64,000 nt of DNA from Candidatus Poribacteria bacterium. Its GTDB lineage: Bacteria; Poribacteria; WGA-4E; WGA-3G. Each line of letters opens with the position of its first letter. Position 1 is the first letter of the stretch. Below the pieces are notes generated by a model that did not search any database, was not told the origin of the DNA, and saw only the letters and a program-made list of their open reading frames with translations. The translations under genes and the position numbers were made by a program. The DNA lies in contig JAJDTM010000028.1 in NCBI GenBank assembly GCA_022827185.1, forward strand, positions 107,660 to 171,659, in the 5' to 3' direction. Shown piece after piece: positions 44,342-54,800 of the stretch.

Positions 44342-45415
44342 TTATCTTTCATAAATGGGCAATAGGCGGTAATTCAATGCCAAAGTGAGGACAGCCATTC
44401 CAGTAGCGTAGGCAGTGCCGTAGCTGCTTGTGAAACTACCGTCTTCTTGCTGCATGCCTTGAAGTCGCTCAATGATCCGTCGATTCCAAGCTTGCCATGC
44501 CTCAAAGTCGCTTTGGAAGAGTGCCTGCGCCATGTAGTATAGATTATAGAAGGCGTATCCACTGTGTATATTTTGATCCATTCGACGCTTGATGTACTCA
44601 GAAGCGGATTTGTACTCTGGGGTATCTTTGCGCTTCCCGATTGCATAAACGAGTGTCCCGATTGCTGTCCGAGTGACGCCATCACCATGGCTGCTCATAG
44701 GTTGATAAGAGACGCCCCCACCCCGCATCGTGCAGGTTTGAAAGAAAGTCAATGCCTTATCAACGGCTTCATTGGGGACTTCAATGCCAGCGTTTCGTGC
44801 ACCGAGCAATCCCATCAGGACGGTTCCAGAGACAGTCGTGTCGGCATCCTGAGATTCTGGTGAGTACCGCCACGCGCCCCAAGGGTTCTTTTTTTGTGCT
44901 GTTAGTGCGCATCGCACGGCGAGTTCCAGTGCCTTACCGATTGTACGCCGCCGATTCACAGGCACCTCACTCCCTTTCCAGAGCAGTTCTTCGCTGACTG
45001 CGCCGTATGCTTCAGAGAGTGCTAACATCGCGAACCCGTGATGGTACATTGACCCGTGTCCGTACCCTGTCATGTATCCTGTTTTGGGATTCTGATTCAT
45101 GATCATATTGCGTAAGGCTTTACGGATATGTGTGGCATAAGGCCCGAAATCAGGGTCTTCACCGCTTGCCATAAACGCCATGACACAAATCCCAGTAATT
45201 CCTGCGCCGTTCTGCCCACCTGGCCAGCTGCCGTCCTTGAGTTGCGCGTTAGCGAGATACCGCAAACTTCGGTCATTGATGCTTCTGACGGCTGCCGGGA
45301 CACCGGTGCCGTAGCGGATCGTGGAATCTTGTGCGCGGATTTCTAATTCAGTTGAACATAGGATGAGTAATGTTAGGAAACTGGAAAGTCCAAGCAGCAA
45401 TCTGTTTTTATTCAT
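44342..45415 (-). CDS. Secreted prenyltransferase/squalene-oxidase repeat protein
   Basis: A 357-residue protein with a signal peptide (FLTLLILCSTELEIRAQ). It has alpha/alpha-toroid repeats of the squalene cyclase and prenyltransferase type: LANAQLKDGSWPGGQNGAGI, MQQEDGSFTSSYGTAYATGM and WRYSPESQDADTTVSG. The DxDD motif of true hopene cyclases is not seen, so it may be a non-catalytic or different toroid enzyme. Its ATG overlaps the stop of the upstream gene (ATGA at 45412-45415), so translation is coupled. Such proteins occur near VWA and MoxR-type genes in Planctomycetes. Confidence 0.82.
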   Translation of the reverse strand: MNKNRLLLGLSSFLTLLILCSTELEIRAQDSTIRYGTGVPAAVRSINDRSLRYLANAQLKDGSWPGGQNGAGITGICVMAFMASGEDPDFGPYATHIRKALRNMIMNQNPKTGYMTGYGHGSMYHHGFAMLALSEAYGAVSEELLWKGSEVPVNRRRTIGKALELAVRCALTAQKKNPWGAWRYSPESQDADTTVSGTVLMGLLGARNAGIEVPNEAVDKALTFFQTCTMRGGGVSYQPMSSHGDGVTRTAIGTLVYAIGKRKDTPEYKSASEYIKRRMDQNIHSGYAFYNLYYMAQALFQSDFEAWQAWNRRIIERLQGMQQEDGSFTSSYGTAYATGMAVLTLALNYRLLPIYER

Positions 45416-47391
45416 TTTCGCTCCAATGCAATCGGGCCGAACACCCGTTTAAATTCGCCTTGTTGCCAAGGTGTCAGAATTTTGAAGTTTCTCTGCCGTT
45501 GGAAAAGTAGGAAAAACATAGATATCGGAGGGCTGTTTCGGCGAGACAAGGGGGCAAAGACCTCCACTGCTGTCTCTAAGTGTTTCCGCTGTGTGTTATC
45601 CAAAAGCAGCTGCGTATCCATGCACGCCACTACCAGATCCCACAAAGCCTGTCGCCGCAAAGCCCTTCTTTCGGCTTGATGTGCGCTGTACTGTGCATAC
45701 GCTTCTTCAGAAAGCACATCTTTGATCGCCTGTTGGTAGAGCCGATGCGCCGTAATGCCTGAAGTATCAATTACGCTATTTTTGCCCGATAAATTTTTCT
45801 TCATCGCTTCAAGTGTGCCAAGAGCTTGCTCGCGAGTCATTTCACCAGCCTCAATTTTTTGCATAAGGTTGGCTTCAAACCCTTGGAGTGTTTTCTCGCG
45901 CCTTTCGTCTTGCGCTTCAAAGTGCTGTTGAACTACACCCTTGGCGGCGAGTGCCAAACGCTGTGAGGCACGCTCATCAAGGGGGCCTAACAGTTCAGTA
46001 TGCGCTTGAAGTTTGGCTTCAGCGAACTGCATCGCGCCTTGAGGCTCCGCAGTGTCTGCTGTATCTTTCTTTTTTGTGGTTTTGTTCGGGACGAATAGGT
46101 CAAATATGTTCTCAACCTTTTTCCTTATTTTGACCATTTTGAGTGGGACGAAGTGGTCGCCGCCATTAACGACAGTAACAGGTTTTTCAAGCCGGTCGCC
46201 ATATCCTTCTCTATAGATATTGATAAGGTAACGTCCAGCGGGGATGCCGTCGTGTCTATAGTTGCCGTTTGCATCTGTTGTGGCTATAAATGCCAAGTTT
46301 CTATCTCCTCGGGCAACGGCAACAACCTGGACTTCAACGCCTTCAATAGGGTTCTGTGCCGGCGTTGTGTCAGTAATCATACCTCGGACGGTTCCGCCAC
46401 CCGCCCTAATTTCTTTCTGCGTATCCACGGTAATCAATCCCAGCCAAACTTTGGACTGTGCCTTACTCAAGATACCATCCATAGGGATTTTCAACCTGTA
46501 GCGTGCCAACTGTGCCGCCGCCTGCGGGCTGCTGATTCGCAATACGCGCATTGTGTTTCCAGTGGCTTGGTTCTCTATTTCATCCCGCAGCAATTGCACA
46601 ACCTTTTCGCGTTGCGCGGGGGTCAAACTGAGTTCCTGGTCAAGTAGCACCGTTATTCGATGCGCGGCTGCATGTTGATCTCGCTGCTGTCGTGCCGCTG
46701 CGAAGTCCAAATAATCCCGAAGCTGCACTTCGCTCAGGTGTTCGGTGAGCACTGCCTTGAAATCCGGACGTGACAATAACATGTTGAGTAACACCGCGTT
46801 ACCATTGCCCATCGCCTTTGCGAAAGCATTCCGACTCTCTGTTTGCAACAATACGCTGTCAATTGAATCGAGAATTGACTGGTGAAGTGCTTTGACGACT
46901 CCCTCGTCGAGATTGTAACGTTTGCCGATACTTTCGCTAACGCGCTGGAGTAAGGACTCAATTCGCACTTTGACGACAGCGTCCATTCTTCTCCCTTCCA
47001 TTCTTCTCCCTTGGACATGGAGAGGTGGAAGAATAACCTTGCCCTCATTAGACATTTTGAGCGGCATAAAGTGATCACCACCGTTGACGATTACAACAGG
47101 TTTTCCGATCCGTTCGCCGAACCCTTCTTTGGATATGTTAATTAGGTAACGACCAGCGGGAAGTCCAGCGTGTTTGTAATTACCGTTGGCATCTGTCGTC
47201 GTAGTGAATTCTGTGCCATCTTGGGCGACAATTTTGATTTCAACACCTTCAATTGGATTCTGTGCTGGGGTTACATCAACAATCGTGCCTCGGAGTGTGC
47301 CACCATTCAGAGGGGCATCCTGCGCGAAGATGATACCAGAAAACATACCGACAAAAGCAACGGCTATTAGCATAAAAATTAAACGGGGCAT
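45412..47391 (-). CDS. Secreted protein with two carboxypeptidase-regulatory-like domains and LTxxQ helices
   Basis: A 659-residue protein with a signal peptide (LIFMLIAVAFVGMFSGIIFA). Two Ig-like domains (about 30-112 and 333-420) share GTxxGxxTDxTPAQNPIEGVE, TDANGNYKHAGLPAGRYLIN and VNGGDHFxPLKM. Between and after them are helical parts with LTxxQ-like motifs (LSLTPAQREKVVQLL, LLLDNTQRKHLE, ILTPWQQGEFKRVFG), reminiscent of Spy/CpxP-type chaperones. The second Ig domain is missing from its two upstream paralogs. It is coupled to the squalene-cyclase-like gene. Function unknown. Confidence 0.76.
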   Translation of the reverse strand: MPRLIFMLIAVAFVGMFSGIIFAQDAPLNGGTLRGTIVDVTPAQNPIEGVEIKIVAQDGTEFTTTTDANGNYKHAGLPAGRYLINISKEGFGERIGKPVVIVNGGDHFMPLKMSNEGKVILPPLHVQGRRMEGRRMDAVVKVRIESLLQRVSESIGKRYNLDEGVVKALHQSILDSIDSVLLQTESRNAFAKAMGNGNAVLLNMLLSRPDFKAVLTEHLSEVQLRDYLDFAAARQQRDQHAAAHRITVLLDQELSLTPAQREKVVQLLRDEIENQATGNTMRVLRISSPQAAAQLARYRLKIPMDGILSKAQSKVWLGLITVDTQKEIRAGGGTVRGMITDTTPAQNPIEGVEVQVVAVARGDRNLAFIATTDANGNYRHDGIPAGRYLINIYREGYGDRLEKPVTVVNGGDHFVPLKMVKIRKKVENIFDLFVPNKTTKKKDTADTAEPQGAMQFAEAKLQAHTELLGPLDERASQRLALAAKGVVQQHFEAQDERREKTLQGFEANLMQKIEAGEMTREQALGTLEAMKKNLSGKNSVIDTSGITAHRLYQQAIKDVLSEEAYAQYSAHQAERRALRRQALWDLVVACMDTQLLLDNTQRKHLETAVEVFAPLSRRNSPPISMFFLLFQRQRNFKILTPWQQGEFKRVFGPIALERK

Positions 47392-47423
47392 CTGTTCTGA
47401 ACCTCCTTACAATTATTTTCCAC

Positions 47424-49019
47424 TCACTTGTGGAACTGACGTTCAAAACCAGTGTGCATAAAGGTCAACGTTTCCTGCTGCCACGGACTCAACATCTCGT
47501 GATTTGTCCGTTGGAGAAGTTGATAGAACATGTCCTGTGAGGCATCTGTTTTCAATCGGTCAACGGTTAATTCTGCTGCTGTCGTTGTTAATTGTTTTCG
47601 CTGCGTATCGTCCAAAATCAGCTGCGTACCCAAGCTCGCAACTGCTACATCCCGTAAAGCCTGCTGATACAAATTTTCCCTTTCGGCTTGGCGTGCTGTA
47701 TATTGCGCGAACGCATCTTCAAAAAGTACATCTTTGATTGTCTGTTGGTAGAGCGGATGCATCGTGATGTCAACCTTAGGTAGTTGCCTTCGTATCGCTC
47801 CGTTTTCGTTCCCTAAGTCTTTACGCATATCATTCAGCTCCTCAGCAGCATCTTCGCGTCTCATTTCACCAGACTCAACCAGTCCCATAAGTACCGCTTC
47901 AACTTCGTGAAACATCGTTTCAGCATCTTTGTCTCGTGCTTCAAAGTATTGTTGAACTGTGCCTTTAATAGCCACTGACAAACGCCGAGAGGCATCCGCG
48001 TTAAGTGGATCTAACAAGGCAGTGTGGGCAGTTAACTTAGCTGTGGCGAACGATCTGTAGGGGCTGGGTAACCCAGCCCCTACAGTCTCAGCTTCGTTCC
48101 CTCTCCCCGTCTTTTTGGCAGCTATACCGTGCAATATATCATACTGTGTCTGGGTCAATAGTCTATCCAGAGAGATTTTTAATTTATCGTTTACCAGCTG
48201 TACTGCCTCCAGTATATCAATTTCCAATAGACTAATGGAGATTGGAAAGGCTTCATTCGCTGTCGCGTCAAGCAGTAATTGCTCAAAATTTTTGCGTTGA
48301 TCTACCGTCAAACTGAGTTCTTGGTCGAGCCATGCTGTTATATATTGGGCAACCGCCTGTTGATCTCGCTGCCGCAGTATTTTGATGAAATCTACATAAT
48401 CTTGAAGCTGCGCTTCGGTTAGGTGTTCGGTGAACGCTGCCCTGCAATCGGGGTGCGAAAATAAGCCTTCAAGCAACCCTACGCTGCCGTCTTGTCCTGT
48501 CCTTGCGAATTCAGGTACGTCCCGGTTCATCTGTTCCAGCACAGTGTTGAGTGCTTCAAAAATTGACTGACGCAGTGCTTCAACAACCGGTTTATCCAAG
48601 TAGTAACGCTCGCCCATGCTTTCAGAGATATGTCGGAGTAACCCCGCACTCCACCGATCCTCGACGTTGCCTTTTTTCGCCATTCTGAGAGGAACAAAGT
48701 GATCGCCGCCGTCAACGATTGTAACAGGTTTACCGAGCCGATTGCCATACCCTTTTTTAAATATATTAATCAGATACCGGCCAGCGGGGATACCTGAGCG
48801 TTTATATTCGCCGTTGGCATCCGTTTTTGTGTTGTATTCCGTGCCTCTTGGGTCAATAATCCTGACATCAACGCCTTCAATTGGATTTTGGGCTTCGGTT
48901 GTGTCGGTAATCGTGCCTCGGACGGTGCCGCCATTTACGGCATCTTCCTGCGCGAAGATGAGACCAATGAACATACCGAAACAAATAGAAAATAATAATA
49001 CAAAACTAAAACGAGTCAT
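47424..49019 (-). CDS. Secreted protein with a carboxypeptidase-regulatory-like domain and LTxxQ helices (paralog)
   Basis: A 531-residue paralog with a signal peptide (FVLLFSICFGMFIGLIFAQ), one Ig-like domain (VRGTITDTTEAQNPIEGVDV, then VDGGDHFVPLRM) and a helical remainder with LSLTVDQRKNFEQLL, LILDDTQRKQL and MLSPWQQETL. ATG 49019 aligns with the starts of the two paralogs and follows AAGGGA; the frame to 49052 overlaps the previous gene. A palindromic repeat at 48056-48084 is translated inside it as VGAGLPSPYRS. Confidence 0.74.
   Translation of the reverse strand: MTRFSFVLLFSICFGMFIGLIFAQEDAVNGGTVRGTITDTTEAQNPIEGVDVRIIDPRGTEYNTKTDANGEYKRSGIPAGRYLINIFKKGYGNRLGKPVTIVDGGDHFVPLRMAKKGNVEDRWSAGLLRHISESMGERYYLDKPVVEALRQSIFEALNTVLEQMNRDVPEFARTGQDGSVGLLEGLFSHPDCRAAFTEHLTEAQLQDYVDFIKILRQRDQQAVAQYITAWLDQELSLTVDQRKNFEQLLLDATANEAFPISISLLEIDILEAVQLVNDKLKISLDRLLTQTQYDILHGIAAKKTGRGNEAETVGAGLPSPYRSFATAKLTAHTALLDPLNADASRRLSVAIKGTVQQYFEARDKDAETMFHEVEAVLMGLVESGEMRREDAAEELNDMRKDLGNENGAIRRQLPKVDITMHPLYQQTIKDVLFEDAFAQYTARQAERENLYQQALRDVAVASLGTQLILDDTQRKQLTTTAAELTVDRLKTDASQDMFYQLLQRTNHEMLSPWQQETLTFMHTGFERQFHK
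48056..48084. repeat. Palindromic repeat inserted in a coding sequence
   Basis: TGTAGGGGCTGGGT and ACCCAGCCCCTACA flank a single central base inside the gene at 47424. The same class of palindrome is intergenic at 25541. The reading frame is kept across it. Neither flanking paralog has matching residues here. Confidence 0.75.
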
Positions 49020-49039
49020 CTGGTCTGATCCCTTCATAA

Positions 49040-50821
49040 TCATTCCCGCCACATAATTCGACCGAACACACGTTCAAACTCGTCCTGCTGCCAAGGTGTC
49101 AGGATTTCAAAATCTACCGTCTGTGGGAAAAGTTGGAAAAACATAAACTCCGCTGGTTTTTCCGCTTTAAGCGGACCGGGGATCAATTGCGATGCTGCCG
49201 TTTCTAACACTTTCCGCTGTGTGTCGTCCAAAAGCAGCTGCGTATCCATGCACACCACCACCAAATCACGCAGCACCTGTTGATACCAAACTTCTCTTTG
49301 CGCTTGGTACGTGCTATACTGTGCAAACGCCTCTTCAGAAAGCACATCTTTGATCGCCTGTTGGTACATCGGATGCTCCGTAATGTCGATATTCGTCGCT
49401 TCATCTCCCCATAATTCATCCATCGCGTCGTGAGTTTTGTCTTGGGCTTCAGTGTACTGTTGTGCCACACCCTTAGCGACGAGTGCTAAACGCCGAGCGG
49501 CGCGTTCGGTGAGTGGCCCTAACAACTCAGTATGCGCAGCGAGTTTGGCTTCGGCGAGTTGCATCATTTGCTCTTGAGATTCCGCGGTGTCTGTGTTAAT
49601 TTCATCCCCAGGTTGCTGCTCTCGTACATCAATTGCATCAATCACTATGTTAACTTCTTTTTTTACCTCAACATGCTTGACTCCCTTCATGCGAATAAAC
49701 GGACGCTTTTTGTTTGTCTTCGCTTGAACTACTATCTCGTCCGCTTGAACCAATACTTCATCAGCCTCATCTGAATTCTCAAGGATAACTACAGGTCCTT
49801 CGTTCTTGTCTGCCTCAACCAATATACCGCCGGCCTCGCCTGCACCTTTGAGGAAAACCATGAACTCTTTGGGCGGGTTCGCTTCAACCAATCCTTGCCA
49901 TACCCTTGATTGTGCATCGGTTAAGATACCATCCAGAGAGATTTTCAATCTATAGTGAACCAGATGTACCGCATCCTGAGCACTGGTCTGTAGGCTGTTC
50001 ATTGCGGCTGGAAAGCCACCCCTCAACGCTGCGCTACGCAGTAGTTTCACAACTTTTTCGCGTTGATTTGCTGTCAAACTGAGTTCTCTGTCAAGTACAG
50101 CCGTTATTCGACGAGCGACCGCTTGTGGATCTCGCTGCAGCCGCGCCTCTATGAAATCCAAATAATCCTGAAGCTGCGCTTCGCTCAGATGCTCGGCAAA
50201 TGCTGCCTTGCAATCAGGCTGTGCCAATAACACTTTGAACGCTATATCTGCATTCGCAAATCTAATCGGCCCGCCAGTCTGCGCCATCACCCCATCCATC
50301 GAATTAAACATTGACTCATAAAGTGATTTGACAACGACCTCGTCCAGATCGTAGTGCTTACCGATACTTTCAGCAACACCCTGGAGTAAGGATTTACTTT
50401 GCTGCTTGATCCGCTGTTTGATGCCCCTTTCCATTTCTTCCGGTTGCAGTTTAAAAAATGGCTTGACCTCGCCCTTTTCAGCCATTTTGAGTGGGACAAA
50501 GTGGTCACCGCCGTTAACGATTGTAACGGGTTTTCCACGGCGATCGTTGTAGCCTTCCTTGTGGGTACTGATGAGATAGCGTCCTGCCGGAATACCTGCT
50601 TTTTCATACTCGCCATTGGCATCCGTTTTTGTTGTGTGCTCTGTGCCATCTTGGGCGACAATTTTGATCTCAACACCTTCAATTGGATTCTGTGCCGGGG
50701 TTACATCGGTAATCGTGCCTCGGACGGTGCCGCCGTTCACAGCATTGCCTTGTGCGAAAGCGATACCTACGGATATACCGATACAAGCAATGACTATCAA
50801 TATAGAATTTAAACGAGTCAT
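49040..50821 (-). CDS. Secreted protein with a carboxypeptidase-regulatory-like domain and LTxxQ helices (paralog)
   Basis: A 593-residue paralog. Signal peptide (SILIVIACIGISVGIAFAQ), one Ig-like domain (VRGTITDVTPAQNPIEGVEI, GEYEKAGIPAGRYLISTHKE, VNGGDHFVPLKM), then helices with LSLTANQREKVVKLL, ILTDAQSRVWQGL, LLLDDTQRKVLE and ILTPWQQDEFERVFG. A middle insert (about 335-400) is rich in acidic and valine residues (EVLVQADEIVVQAKTNKKR) and is absent from the paralogs. AGGAGG lies 9 nt before the ATG. First of the three tandem copies in transcription order. Confidence 0.76.
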   Translation of the reverse strand: MTRLNSILIVIACIGISVGIAFAQGNAVNGGTVRGTITDVTPAQNPIEGVEIKIVAQDGTEHTTKTDANGEYEKAGIPAGRYLISTHKEGYNDRRGKPVTIVNGGDHFVPLKMAEKGEVKPFFKLQPEEMERGIKQRIKQQSKSLLQGVAESIGKHYDLDEVVVKSLYESMFNSMDGVMAQTGGPIRFANADIAFKVLLAQPDCKAAFAEHLSEAQLQDYLDFIEARLQRDPQAVARRITAVLDRELSLTANQREKVVKLLRSAALRGGFPAAMNSLQTSAQDAVHLVHYRLKISLDGILTDAQSRVWQGLVEANPPKEFMVFLKGAGEAGGILVEADKNEGPVVILENSDEADEVLVQADEIVVQAKTNKKRPFIRMKGVKHVEVKKEVNIVIDAIDVREQQPGDEINTDTAESQEQMMQLAEAKLAAHTELLGPLTERAARRLALVAKGVAQQYTEAQDKTHDAMDELWGDEATNIDITEHPMYQQAIKDVLSEEAFAQYSTYQAQREVWYQQVLRDLVVVCMDTQLLLDDTQRKVLETAASQLIPGPLKAEKPAEFMFFQLFPQTVDFEILTPWQQDEFERVFGRIMWRE

Positions 50822-50836
50822 CTGTTCAACCCTCCT

Positions 50837-51784
50837 TTAGTTTTCTTGGATTGTAGCCAAGCCTGTTTGCCACTCTTGTCCCTTCTTGCCAGCATAGAGC
50901 ATGGCGTAGGTGTCACCGACTTCAAAGATCTGACCTGTCAACACGCCATCGCAGTCAAACGCATCAGGATTGGCCGAGGGTGTGAACACTGGGTTGTCCG
51001 GGTTCGGCTCGAAGGTTTGGAAATCGCGAGTCCGTACATGTCCGATTCGCCAGACTTCGCCATCGAATCCACCATAGAGAATATGGAAGTACTGCGGTCC
51101 TTTAAACAATTCCGTTTCACGAACGGATTTACTGTCCCACGTTTCCCCACTTCCTGTGAAAACAGGGTTAGCGGGGTTTTTTGTGACCGATGCTGGGTCG
51201 CTTGTCGGTGCGGTCGCGTGGCACATCGTGAGTCCCTCTCCAAACGATTGTGTCGCTTTCCCCGTATAAACGATATGAATCGTGTCGCCTTCTATCGCTA
51301 CTGAAGGATGCGTTGAACCGTGCCGTTCATGGTCGGTATCGGCAGGAATGACAGGCGTGCGCTGAACGCGTCGCCACGCGCCGAGGTCTCCATCGCTTAC
51401 AAGCAAGCCTGTCTGTTCGGGTGTTGTTTCTCCCTTGCCTCGATAGTACATATAGAACTTGCCATCAGCGGGATTTAGGAACGGAAAAGGGTACTCGACG
51501 GCTGCATTATCGAAATCGTCTGCTGAAGGTTCAAGGATCGGGTTACGCGCGTCTTGTGTGATGTCGGTCAGATCGCTCATAGGCGCCGTTGCGTGCATGA
51601 TCAGCCAGCGGACCCCATGGTCGCGTTTGCACCAGATGTAGTGTACCGTCCCGTCAACGATAATGGCATGCGTTGCTGCTGCCCAGAGCGGTGGCGGCAG
51701 CGAAATGATCGGATTGTCTACCTCTATCCTCTTGAAACTGGCGAACATCTCAAAAGGAATAGCATTTTTTCGCTCGGTCGCCAT
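50837..51784 (-). CDS. Five-bladed propeller, glycosidase-like protein
   Basis: A 315-residue protein with no signal peptide. Repeated strand patterns (VHYIWCKRDHG, FYMYYRGKGE, IHIVYTGKA, FHILYGGFDG, YAMLYAGKKG) and conserved Asp/Glu-containing turns suggest a GH43/GH32/GH130-type five-bladed propeller. It lies 15 nt upstream of the three-paralog run on the same strand. Activity is uncertain. Confidence 0.65.
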   Translation of the reverse strand: MATERKNAIPFEMFASFKRIEVDNPIISLPPPLWAAATHAIIVDGTVHYIWCKRDHGVRWLIMHATAPMSDLTDITQDARNPILEPSADDFDNAAVEYPFPFLNPADGKFYMYYRGKGETTPEQTGLLVSDGDLGAWRRVQRTPVIPADTDHERHGSTHPSVAIEGDTIHIVYTGKATQSFGEGLTMCHATAPTSDPASVTKNPANPVFTGSGETWDSKSVRETELFKGPQYFHILYGGFDGEVWRIGHVRTRDFQTFEPNPDNPVFTPSANPDAFDCDGVLTGQIFEVGDTYAMLYAGKKGQEWQTGLATIQEN

Positions 51785-51840
51785 CGATTTCTCCTACGTA
51801 TTCTCACCACCATAACAAAGGTGTTTGCGCAAATCCTGTA

Positions 51841-54800
51841 CTAATTCCCCTCTAAAGTGTTGAAGTAAGCATCCAACCCTTGACGAAATTCTTCCGGCAA
51901 AACACGCCCAGCTTTACCTATTGCCTGTCCGGGTGCCCGATTTTCAATGAAGGCACCACTGCTATCGTCGCCAAGTCCCATGAGTCTCAACGCAGCGGCT
52001 GTCGCGGGCGGTGCTGTCGTTATCATAGGCGTATTGGGGAGTCGGCAGGTTTGGAGCAAGATTTCAATCACTTCCGTTATCGCTGCGATCGCTTTCGGAC
52101 CTGTATCGGGTTCCGCAAGGATGTCCTCCACCTCATCCATAACCTCAGCGGCTTGCAGTACCTTCGCGAGTTGTCCTTGGATTCGAGGTTCCTGAGCGTT
52201 AGGCAAGAGGCTGATTTGTGCTGCGATCTCGCGGGTATCCTCAGTGAGCGTAATTTGCGTATCGTACAAGTCAACACTGCGCTCACCATATTTGTCAGCG
52301 GTCAGTGCTTCCTTCGCCTGCTCAAGTTCGCGCGTCTCCTCCCGCAACGTAATCTCACGATCAATGATGCGCAACACTTCCAGGACGATTTCTGGCGGCA
52401 GATTCGGTAATTCAACCAATCCGCCCTCTGGCGGTGGCATGTCGGGGAGCGGGTCTACGAGCTGCTCAGCCCATCGATCAAGCGTATCTGCCCAGAATTC
52501 TGCCTCAATCGTGGATTGTCCGACAAAATTCTTGTTAATCGCTTTTGCTATGTCTTCCATCTGGTTTGATACAAGTGCGTCCTGCATCTCGGCGAGAACA
52601 CGCAAATAGTTTGGCGAGGGTCGCCGATCGGCATAAGCCACCATGTCTTGTATAATCGTAGACACTGCGCCAGACGCGTTGGTCTCCCGTTCCGCCAAAC
52701 GTTCCCGTCGGGACTGATTTTTGGTAGCACTGCGTTCAAGCCCGAAACTATCAAGATCGTTTAGGTCTACTGCGATGTCAATCTGTTTTCGTGATGCGGC
52801 TTTCAAGCGTTTCACGAACGTGCTGTTTTCAAAACTGACGAGCAACTTGCTCATTTCGTCTGCGAGTTTGGCGAAAGCATCCAACAACTCTTGCTGTTCT
52901 TCGACAGCTTCAAGGACGAGGTCTGCTGCCTGAGGTGCCGATGTCTCTTCGCCTTCCTCGTCTTTTTTGTCTCTACCGCTTCCCTTGAGCATAGTTGTAG
53001 GGATACCGAGACCACCGACGATCTGTGGTGCCTGCCCTTCCGCACTTTCACTTTCGTTGAACCCGGATTCGACATCAGAGACAGTAGGTGTCGGATTCGC
53101 AGGCGCGTAACCGGGTTTACCATCTGGTTGTTTGCTCCGATTAACACTGACACCTTTGCCCGGCGTGTTTGGATCTTCTGGTGCTTCTTCGTCTAACCCT
53201 TCAGGCGGCACTATACTGTCAGGTCCGTACTTCTCCATCTTTTCTGAATCATCGGGTTCACCGCGAGATAGCGAGGGAGGTCCCTGTGCTGACTGTTCTC
53301 CCTGCTGCTCAGTATTATCCGTAGGTTCACCACCAGCAGTGGCTTCAGCGGGCCTTCCGGGTGCTTCCGCGGCACGGGCAAGTAGGTCGGCAACGGAGGG
53401 CATTCTCTGTTGCGCGATTTCCTCCAACTGCTCCAATACTTCTCCCCACGATTCAAGCTGCTCTGCATCAAACTCCTCATTCTTTGCTGCTTCTTGAACT
53501 AACTCTTCACCCGTTTCGATCAAACTGTCGAGTCTTGCGGCATTTGCGCGTTCAGCGGCAGCTTGATTTTGGATTTTCTTGCGCTGCGCTGGATCGTCCA
53601 ATGCTTCGGGGGGTAGGTCGCGTAGTTCGCGGTTGACTTGGTGTAGCTGCAACTCTTTGTCGTGGACATCCTTTGCGGCACCTGCCCAGAGCTGCATCTG
53701 TCCAACCAACCACCTGAAGTGTTCTGCTGGTGTAAGCACATGGAGGACAAGGTAGGGTGAATAGATGCGCTCGCGATCGGGTAGATAATCCTCGACATAC
53801 GCTCGCAATCGGAGACTCTGTGGTTTTACATTTTCACGCTTGGGAGAAAATGTGGCAGCCACGGTCAAGGCATCCGCCGTCGGTGTACCTGCCGACACGG
53901 TTTTCTCACCGTTTGTGGGTTCGGGATTGTGGACCGGATTGGCGATCCCCTCCCATTCCAATCCGATCTGCTTCACGCCAAAATCGTCCGTTGCTTGAAT
54001 TTCAAAGGGAAGCACCTCATCAGAAATAAGTACCTGATTGCTCTTTAGTTTATTTAAGACAACCGTTGGTGCTTCATCATTAAGTGCCTCGAATCTTAGG
54101 ACTTGTGGCTCACGGGCGGAGAGTCCAAACCGATCGCGCCATGTGAGTTGCATCTCCGTTGTCGTCTCTACAGATACGGGTTCGGTTGTCAGGCGTGTGC
54201 CATCCACCTTTTGTGGACGATTGTTTAGTGTCGCTTCTGACAGTTCGCGTGTCGTGGTAGCCTCTAAAATGGCGGTGCTGCCCTTCACTAAGTTCACGAT
54301 CCCGCCGCGTACATCGTCTATTCGGGGTTCTTGGTGTTGCAGATAATCCGGCAATTGGACTTTGGCAGTGAGTTCCTTTAGCGCGGGACGCAATTTGGGT
54401 TCAACAGGAATGGAACGCTGCGCGTCTCCGACCCGTAGCTTGACGCTCCCGTCGGCTGTTTGTGGCGGTAATTGAAATTTGTAGGCTGCGCCGTCCCGTT
54501 CGGCAACTATGGGTGTCTGATCTGCGTATCGTGCTTCCGCTGATTCAGGCTTCCAGGGTGAATCGTTTTTGAGTCGGGCTTCAACGTCAAAGGGTTCTGC
54601 ATAAGCGACGACCCGAAGCCCGGTTTCGCCTTCCAGTTGCGCAAAGGTGTAACGCTCTACAGCGCGCCAGGGTGTTAGCCATCGCGCCAGCGTGTTCCGA
54701 CTCGTTGCGGGGATCACAATTATCCCAATCACAACTAATATTAAGGGGATCCCTGCCACCCATGCCCAACGGCGATGGCGTGGGTTCGGCACAGCGTCTG

